A DNA stretch of 64,000 nucleotides from Laccaria trichodermophora (Eukaryota; Basidiomycota; Agaricomycetes; Agaricales; Hydnangiaceae): NCBI GenBank assembly GCA_018417955.1, contig JACTVC010000004.1, positions 2,604,001 through 2,668,000 of the forward strand, given 5' to 3'. The notes beneath the pieces were generated by a model. The model searched no databases, was not told the DNA's origin, and saw only the letters and a list, made by a program, of their open reading frames with translations. Made by a program: the position numbers and the translations under genes. Shown in pieces: positions 58,011 to 64,000 of the stretch. Within the stretch, counting starts at the first letter, position 1, and every line of letters begins with the position of its first letter.

Positions 58011-59052
58011 AAATTGACATACATCAACAATTCTACGATACTGGCCACTAGAACCCGTGCGCAAATTCTTATTCCCCAAACCGACACTGAAGTGCTCAAT
58101 TCACCCATGCTCCATATCATCGTTCAGGTCTCTAGCCTCTATGGTAAGCTCTTCGCCTTCTTGTATCTTTTTTCTCAATTTGCGAAGGGCAATGAGAAGC
58201 TCATCTTCTTGTTATGTGTCTTCAAATTCTTCAATTCACCTCTTGTTAAGTTTCATTGTAACATGTAAATCAAGATGTAAATGCTTTTTTATGCTTGTAG
58301 AAAAAGTAAATTGTCAAACTTGAAATACATAAGACACCAAAGACTAGGCACTAGCTGGGGAAGAAGAGCCATCAAATTAGTGCGGGCGATGCTGAGTATG
58401 CGCCGTCCAAATTGGGTCATCCTCCAACCAAATATCCAGAATCTGCTCTCGGTTTATAAATAAATGAAATTGTTTTGCATAGGGCAAAATTATAGCATCC
58501 AAAGTAACATTTCCCAGTTTCAGAATATATATCTGAGCTATTGTAGCTTTTAAATCACGGAGACAACCCATGCCTCTGATCCCGTATGCACGTGACCTGG
58601 ACAATCACTCAACGCTCAGGTGCTATCTCAGTATCTGCTCTCGGTTCATAAATGAATGACATTGATTTGCACAAGGGCAACATTATAGCACCCAAATAAC
58701 ATTTCCTGGCTTCTGAATATATATTTGAGTTATTGCAGCTTTTGAATCGTGCAGACAAAATTGCACATGACTTGGTCACGCTCGGGTGTTGAAGGCAATA
58801 TTATTATCCTTCATGCAAATGGCACCCAATCAACCTTCTGATGACTGCGGAATGGTTTGATTTTCGCATAAGTATACCGAGACCCCATTGGGCTAATTTG
58901 TGTGAGAATGCCCAGATTTCTTCCTAGACGGACCTCAATTAATCATGAGATGTATCGCAACGAGTCCCTTCATGGTACACAACAATTTGCAATTCCCAAA
59001 GGAGATTGGGAGTCATGATGAATTTCCCCTGATCATAAGGGGGTAGATTTAG
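58011..59052. repeat. Degenerate repeats related to 23280-23760, no gene
   Basis: Two units at about 58440-58620 and 58630-58800 share TATCTGCTCTCGGTT(C/T)ATAAAT, AATTATAGCA, CAGAATATATAT and TGAGTTATTGCAGCTTTT; they are inverted relative to 23280-23760. The remainder shows nothing recognisable. Confidence 0.55.
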
Positions 59053-60345
59053 TCAATGTAAACCAGCATCCTTCAACCTGCCTTCCATCACGGCGAGCCT
59101 AGCTAAGAGATCGTCAGTTACCCTCTCTTTCTCTGTAATCTCTTCTTGTTTTTCCTTCAATAAAACCTCCCTCTCCTGAATGCGCTGCTGAAGCTCCGTC
59201 TGTTTTTGAAACGCATCCACTCGTCGAGCTGTAATCAAATTTTCAAAAATCTCATCAAATTTATTTGTAACGTTTTCGATTTCTTCGCGTGCTTCCAGAC
59301 GGAATTTTGGGGAGGAATAGTGGACAAAATCTTGACGCGCGTTTGAGTAGTTCCCCGTAAAGAATATCCATGCGCCGGAGGCATGCGCCAGCCTTTCGCA
59401 CTAGTTGGAGAATCGATTTTAAAAATAATTCAAAAGATTCAGAATGGTTGACGCACACGATTGATGATATCCTTAATCATTTTGTTGTAGTGTCTGCTTG
59501 CTTCCGAGCCAATCTTTAATGCAGGGAGTTCACGAGAACGATTAATCACTTGAAGTATAGAAAAATCGAACATTAGAGCTGATTGAATGATCAAGAATGT
59601 GAGTGATACAAACGGTATGGTTGGCTCCCGCGATAAACACCCTCAACATGGTTATTTGAAGTGGTAGCCAATGACGTGACATCCTGAGAGGGAGTGGGAA
59701 GGGTGGGCGTAAAGGGGGGATAATCAGCATGCGGCGACGTAGGTGACATGTCAGGAGTCCCACGTCTTGCGGAACGCAAACTCTGATTACGGTGCTGAGG
59801 CGTCCGTGAATAACTTCGACGCCGACTTAGCGCATTCAAGAGAAATGGATTCTGTAGGAAGTCAATATTGAAATACTATGATTATCCGTGATGACGAACC
59901 GCCTGAACTGACTGAGAAGTCTGTGGGAAGTTCTCTTCCATTGGGGCCGGCGACGAGGACTTAAGACTGAGTGAACTTGGTTCAAGTTCACCCAAAGCAG
60001 GAAGGCCCAAAGCAGTAGCGAGAGTCAGATTTGCCTAGGGATAATTGGCTGTGATCAGCGTGGAGATCTTCTACGCCCAAAGAGCCTTACACTGGACGCA
60101 GCCCCGCTGGGAATAGACTCTAAGTATGAACGCCCGGCCACTGTGTGGATGCATTGTGATCTTAAAGGCCGATCAGGACACTGGCGGCAGCGTCGTAGTA
60201 CCTTCTGTTGAGGGGCGGCTTCAGGTTTTGTCGTCCTTGAAGAAGTTAACTTCTTGGCAGGTGATAGCTGTTTGTTCCGCGAATTATCCTTTTTTTGTGA
60301 TGAGCGCTGAGCATGAGTGAGACGGGTGGTCGATGATTTTGCCAT
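59053..60345 (-). CDS. Unrecognised 365-residue protein with basic N-terminus and C-terminal coiled coil, 5 exons
   Basis: Minus-strand exons are 60091-60345, 59900-60034, 59614-59851, 59457-59578 and 59053-59400. All four introns are GT..AG (35-56 bases) and phases agree, giving 1098 bases with stop. The N-terminus is basic and Ser/Thr-rich (MAKSSTTRLTHAQRSS) with C-X2-C-like RRCRQCPDR; the middle is Ser/Pro-rich and probably disordered. Residues about 210-250 (FDFSILQVINRSRELPALK) and 251-365 are helical, ending in a Glu/Lys/Arg coiled coil (QQRIQEREVLLKEKQEEITE). Its start lies 222 bases from that of the KDZ gene, on the opposite strand, so co-regulation or a joint role is likely. No family is recognised. 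Confidence 0.75.
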
Positions 60346-60567
60346 GATGGGGAGAGGGATGAACGAGAGTGCATGTCGAAATATCATATATCGGCCTAGG
60401 TTATAAAATCTGACACGTGGTCTTTTCCAGGAACACAAAAAAAGATTCATCGGAATGGGATAAATGTTGAGGGGCAGTTGAAAAATACTAAAAGCGAGAT
60501 GGTGCATACCTTCGGGCCGGTCGCTTGCAGAGTGTATACCAAATCTGTACCTTTCTTTTCTACCGTT
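60346..60567. promoter_or_regulatory. Shared 222-bp divergent promoter region
   Basis: The region between the two start codons. It must hold signals for both the coiled-coil gene (minus) and the KDZ-like gene (plus). No single motif is distinct enough to call. Confidence 0.4.
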
Positions 60568-63500
60568 ATGATGTCAGACCGCCCTAGCAAAAAGCGTATC
60601 AAGATCGCACCTCCCACACAAGAGGGAAAGGGCAACCCAATACGCCTATCTCAGCCTCCAAAACCTAGTCAAACCTTTGCCTTCCCATCTAACTCTCGAC
60701 ACCTGGCTTTTGGTGCTCTGAGGACACCGCCTCGTGATGGGAGGGGTCCTGATGGGGGAATACGACGCACAGCATCAACAGGGAATGTTAAGCGAGCCCC
60801 ACCAGGTGAAGGAATCGCTAACACAAGCCCAGCTGAAGCGGGTGATATATTTCTTGAGCATAGTTCACTTACCATCCACGGCTCACCACCGCTACTCCCA
60901 AACCCTTTGCCTATCGGGCATTCTGCCGATGAAGAGAATAGCTCTGAGGGTGATGAAGACTCATATGTGATCTTTGTAGAAGGAGTTGTAGACGACGAAA
61001 TCCCATTCTATCCCCTCACCCCGACGATGTTTGTTGTCCCAGGATGGAATCGCAAGTCGCTGACATGTAACGTAAGTTTTTTTATCATCAGTGAGATGAA
61101 AACCAACATTACCTTTAGAATCAATGGTATCATCTCCAAGTAACAGGGATTGGTGATGAACTTGTCGCGGTTTGTATGTGTCCTCAAGCTCGGGTGAAGG
61201 TAGACGGTATTGGGAGGCTAGACTGCATCCATATACGTTTCGTTCTCGAGTTCTTAGATGTAATGTTCCTGCCCAGTCAAATTCAAGACTTGATTTGTGA
61301 GTACTATCCTGACATTGTTTTGGAGTGAAATTGACATACATAAATGTTCAGACGACGAGGAGGAACTGGTTCTTTTCTCTAGGCAGCAAGAGAGAGATCC
61401 CGCCATTTGGACCAATTACTTCAGCGTTCCCTCTTCCGATAGAAACCAGACCCATGTAAGATCCCGTGCGATTGTCCGATATGAGGGAGGGGATGACAGA
61501 AATGGGAATTGGTGGTGTAGTCGAGATTCTGGTCAGAGATGTGGACACACCAGCGCTTGCTACCAACTTCTTACTGGCGGCGAGGGCGACAGTCATGGGA
61601 AAGTCCGCTGTAACGGTATGTGACGTCACTGGTATGTGTAATCAGCTGATATAATCTTCCTCGATAGCAAAACAGCCGCGTCGAAAGTTGCGTGGAGAAG
61701 GATCTGTGTCCTACCTTCCTATTCCCCCTCCTATCTGGGCCCGAATATCTACAGATCCGACCTTTCCTTCATCAGGCCCTCCACTAGACTTAGGCGGCAT
61801 CCCTTCGCCCATTTCATTGTCCAGTGGTGGATCGTGTTGTTGTTCTGATCCACGCCCTACGTTTGATAAGTCCAGGCCCATCCGTGTGGCATCATGCATT
61901 GTCTACACGATGAATGGTGCCTCAGAGACAAAAATTGAGGTTCAACTCTGTACGGCTTGCTCACGAAGGCAAATTGGCCCAGATTGTCGCAATCTTGGTT
62001 TGTTCAACTATAACAACCGCATTCTCTTCACGCATGCATTGTTAAATGACTATACCAATCACTACACAACCTCCGAGACGCCAATTACAGCTTGGATAAC
62101 CTCCACGCAGCGCAACTACCAAGTAATGGGTTCAGATCTCTCTTTTGTGAACGCAGAGACCTTTCGCTTAGGTTGGTTCGCATTCGTTAAAATCCAACAT
62201 TTTGAGGCAGATATGCAATGCCCAGTATGTGGACCTACACCAGAAGATACTATCTGGGATGGAGTGACACTAGCTTATGGGGAGAAGTACCTCCTTCCAT
62301 CGCTGTGTCCCCCAACAGTCGTCTCCGACAATGCACCTCAAAAACAGAGTCACTATACCTCTCGTCAACAGGCCATTCCACGCCGAGAGTTACGTGAGGC
62401 CATTCGAAAAATTTGCCAGCAGAGCGTGGCTAGCGTGCTTCAACCAGTATCAGATGCGGAGCAGGATGAAGGGGAGGATGAGGATGAGGATGAGGGAGAA
62501 ACAAACGCACAGGAAAGAAAAACATTGGAGTTGGCGGCGAACCAGTACAAGCGGGTTGAGAAGAAAAGGGAACTGTTTAACGAGCGGCTGGAAGCCACGC
62601 CACGGGTTATCGAAGGGCTATCAAACCTGTCTCCCGCCTTGGGCCATATCTTCAAAAGGGAATTCGGGATTGAAGCTCTCCGCAATGGTGTTGAACCCAA
62701 GGCTACGTATCAAAAACTATTTTTAAATGTGAGTACGGCATTAAAATAATTGGAAAATCAGAACTGAATTTGTCCCCTTATTTCTTAGCTCGCCGCTGAA
62801 GAATCTGTGTTGCAAATGTCAAATAGGTTGGCCTTGCAGGATCTCGCAGTTTTTATCCAAAACCCAACGGTGATGGCGGCATCGGCTTTAACAAGAATTC
62901 CAGCGCTTCACAACACACTTCTCTATGAGTTCACGGCATTCACGCGCGTGTCCAACAACCTCTTAGATGTTTGCAACTGGTTGTACAGTCGTGGGAGAGA
63001 CGTCTTTCTGGGTCTGACATCACACAACGCTGAAATGCCCAAAGCATCCGAAATAAACTTGGAGAAAGAAAACTGGCAAGAGGTAAGTAGACTTTTATTA
63101 AGTTTCTCTTGACTTTTATTTAATAAATACCAGACAGGTTGTTACTACAGCATGCCCACCATTCGCCTTCGCCCTTCCTATCCACATTTGACCCATGATC
63201 TCCGTGGAGATAACGGAAAGCGAGGGCAAAAATGCTCGAAATACTGGTCGATCTATGGAAAGCAGAAGCTTACCGGTGGCCTTATGTGTGTCTGGTGCTC
63301 CCATAGCATTTGTTATGGATTCCACTGCATTCCAAATGGGGAAGGTCGCAATGATGTCTTTTCGCCGATTATCACACGGTGGGTCAAAGCACCAAAGAGA
63401 ATCATCTACGACTTTGCCTGTGCACTGGGTCCATATTGTATGACGCGCGAGCCCCTTTTTTTTGCAGACACCCTTTTTGCGATTGATGATTTTCATGCAA

Positions 63501-63730
63501 AAGATCACACAAAGTGTTCATCAGCTGCGTTCCTCAGCTCATACGTGAATGCTGATCCACGTTTGAAAAGTATCAATTCAAGCGCAGCAGAATGTGGAAA
63601 CAGTGGCATCAAGCGAATCCGGAAGTCAGTGAAATATATGACACAAGATAGAGCAATTCTCTTCACCAAGGTCTTTCTTTCAGTATGGAATAGGCTACGT
63701 ATACAATCCCTAGAAAAAGGGAGGAATTGA
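60568..63730 (+). CDS. KDZ transposase-like protein with CxC5 and CxC6 cysteine clusters, 6 exons
   Basis: Exons 60568-61071, 61119-61296, 61352-61615, 61668-62728, 62789-63082 and 63134-63730 have GT..AG introns of 47-60 bases and consistent phase: 965 residues, no internal stop. The N-terminal 170 residues are disordered and basic. Then comes a cysteine cluster (WWCSRDSGQRCGHTSACYQ, later SCCCSDPR, CTACSRRQIGPDCRN, MQCPVCGP) as in CxC5. An acidic/coiled linker follows, then the CxC6-type C-terminus: CVWCSHSICYGFHCIP, RIIYDFACALGPYC, REPLFFADTLFAIDDFH followed by a His/Cys pair, and SSAAECGNSGIKRIRKS. In the KDZ superfamily the YDxAC, DxFH..H..C and Glu-bearing blocks form the nuclease-like core, so it may be active; that is inferred from family knowledge. 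Start choice: the first ATG of a tandem pair in frame. Confidence 0.85.
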
Positions 63731-64000
63731 CTAGTACCATGTGACATTTTGATTGTATATATGTACCAATGTCAACTTTGATTATGGTATATCTGTACTC
63801 TGAGGACAAAATTCTACACCAAATTGATTATGAGCCTTGACAATTGTACATCTGTACAACAGAATAAAATTTGAAGGGCATGGTACATCTATACCAAGAT
63901 ATCCAAGATATCTCATTATTGTACATCTGTACTCTAAAAATCAAAATTGAAGGGTGTGGTACATCTGTACTAAATGTCTCATTGTTGTACATCTGTACTT
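63731..64000. repeat. GTACATCTGTACC array, resumes after the KDZ gene
   Basis: Units of GTACATCTGTAC with A/T-rich spacers (AAAATTTGAAGGGCATGG) start directly after the stop codon and run off the window. Same unit and orientation as 51480-52520. Confidence 0.85.

Noticed and set aside
60568..63730. Association with a TET/JBP dioxygenase gene, known for some fungal KDZ elements
   Set aside because: No HxD..H dioxygenase motif set was found in the neighbouring frames; the companions are coiled-coil-like.

Overview
The window looks like repeat-rich nuclear DNA of a basidiomycete fungus, probably an Agaricomycete. The evidence is the set of 45-60 bp GT..AG introns in every gene that can be modelled, a CxC5/CxC6-type KDZ transposase-like gene, a PIF/Harbinger element, a Ty3/gypsy relic of the type common in mushrooms, and an NB-ARC/TPR NLR gene. 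No bacterial-style features are present, and no complete tRNA or rRNA gene was recognised. All gene models were made by hand from frame, splice signals and phase.

Positions 1-32500 are almost entirely mobile and satellite DNA. A TIR element of a family called B here (copy B2, 1252-8647, flanked by a 9-bp direct repeat) is split by a 5.4-kb foldback element P (1509-6933, perfect 63-bp TIRs, 1.7-kb palindromic arms). A second complete B copy lies at 45638-47360 and a partial one ends at 12387. Between them are an apparently intact four-exon gene of unknown function (9093-10485, minus) and a decayed gene copy W1. Then come three copies of a 2.9-3.4 kb satellite-carrying unit U (14306-17710 plus, 19127-22000 plus, 23990-27258 minus), the middle one at the centre of another inverted repeat, V. 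Families B and U have unrelated ends but the same internal order of modules: a palindromic short array, a polypurine array, then a GTCG-rich array. B2, U1 and U3 also share a conserved pair of hairpins. A complete two-gene Harbinger element (27520-30300) sits in a minisatellite and is disabled by three CGA-to-TGA nonsense changes. A ~100-bp tandem array runs to 32510.

Positions 32500-45637 hold a Ty3/gypsy relic broken off within reverse transcriptase (33926-38080), about 2 kb without a recognisable gene, and an intact-looking NLR gene (40041-43430) with an NB-ARC domain and 12 nearly identical 42-residue TPR units. A second decayed copy of the W gene (W2) follows.

Positions 47360-53200 are mostly gene-poor, with CCTAG-rich repeats, an uncertain split ORF at 49640-50610, and a GTACATCTGTACC-type array (51480-52520). 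Positions 53230-63730 form a gene-dense block of two divergent pairs: a 791-residue coiled-coil-like protein (minus) with a 135-residue protein (plus), then a 365-residue coiled-coil protein (minus) with a 965-residue CxC5/CxC6 KDZ transposase-like protein (plus). All four have consistent splice phases and no internal stops. Between the pairs lie a perfect 31-bp-arm hairpin and a decayed SRPK-type kinase. The same GTACAT array resumes directly after the KDZ gene, so the whole block may be one large KDZ-type element, or an insertion into that satellite.
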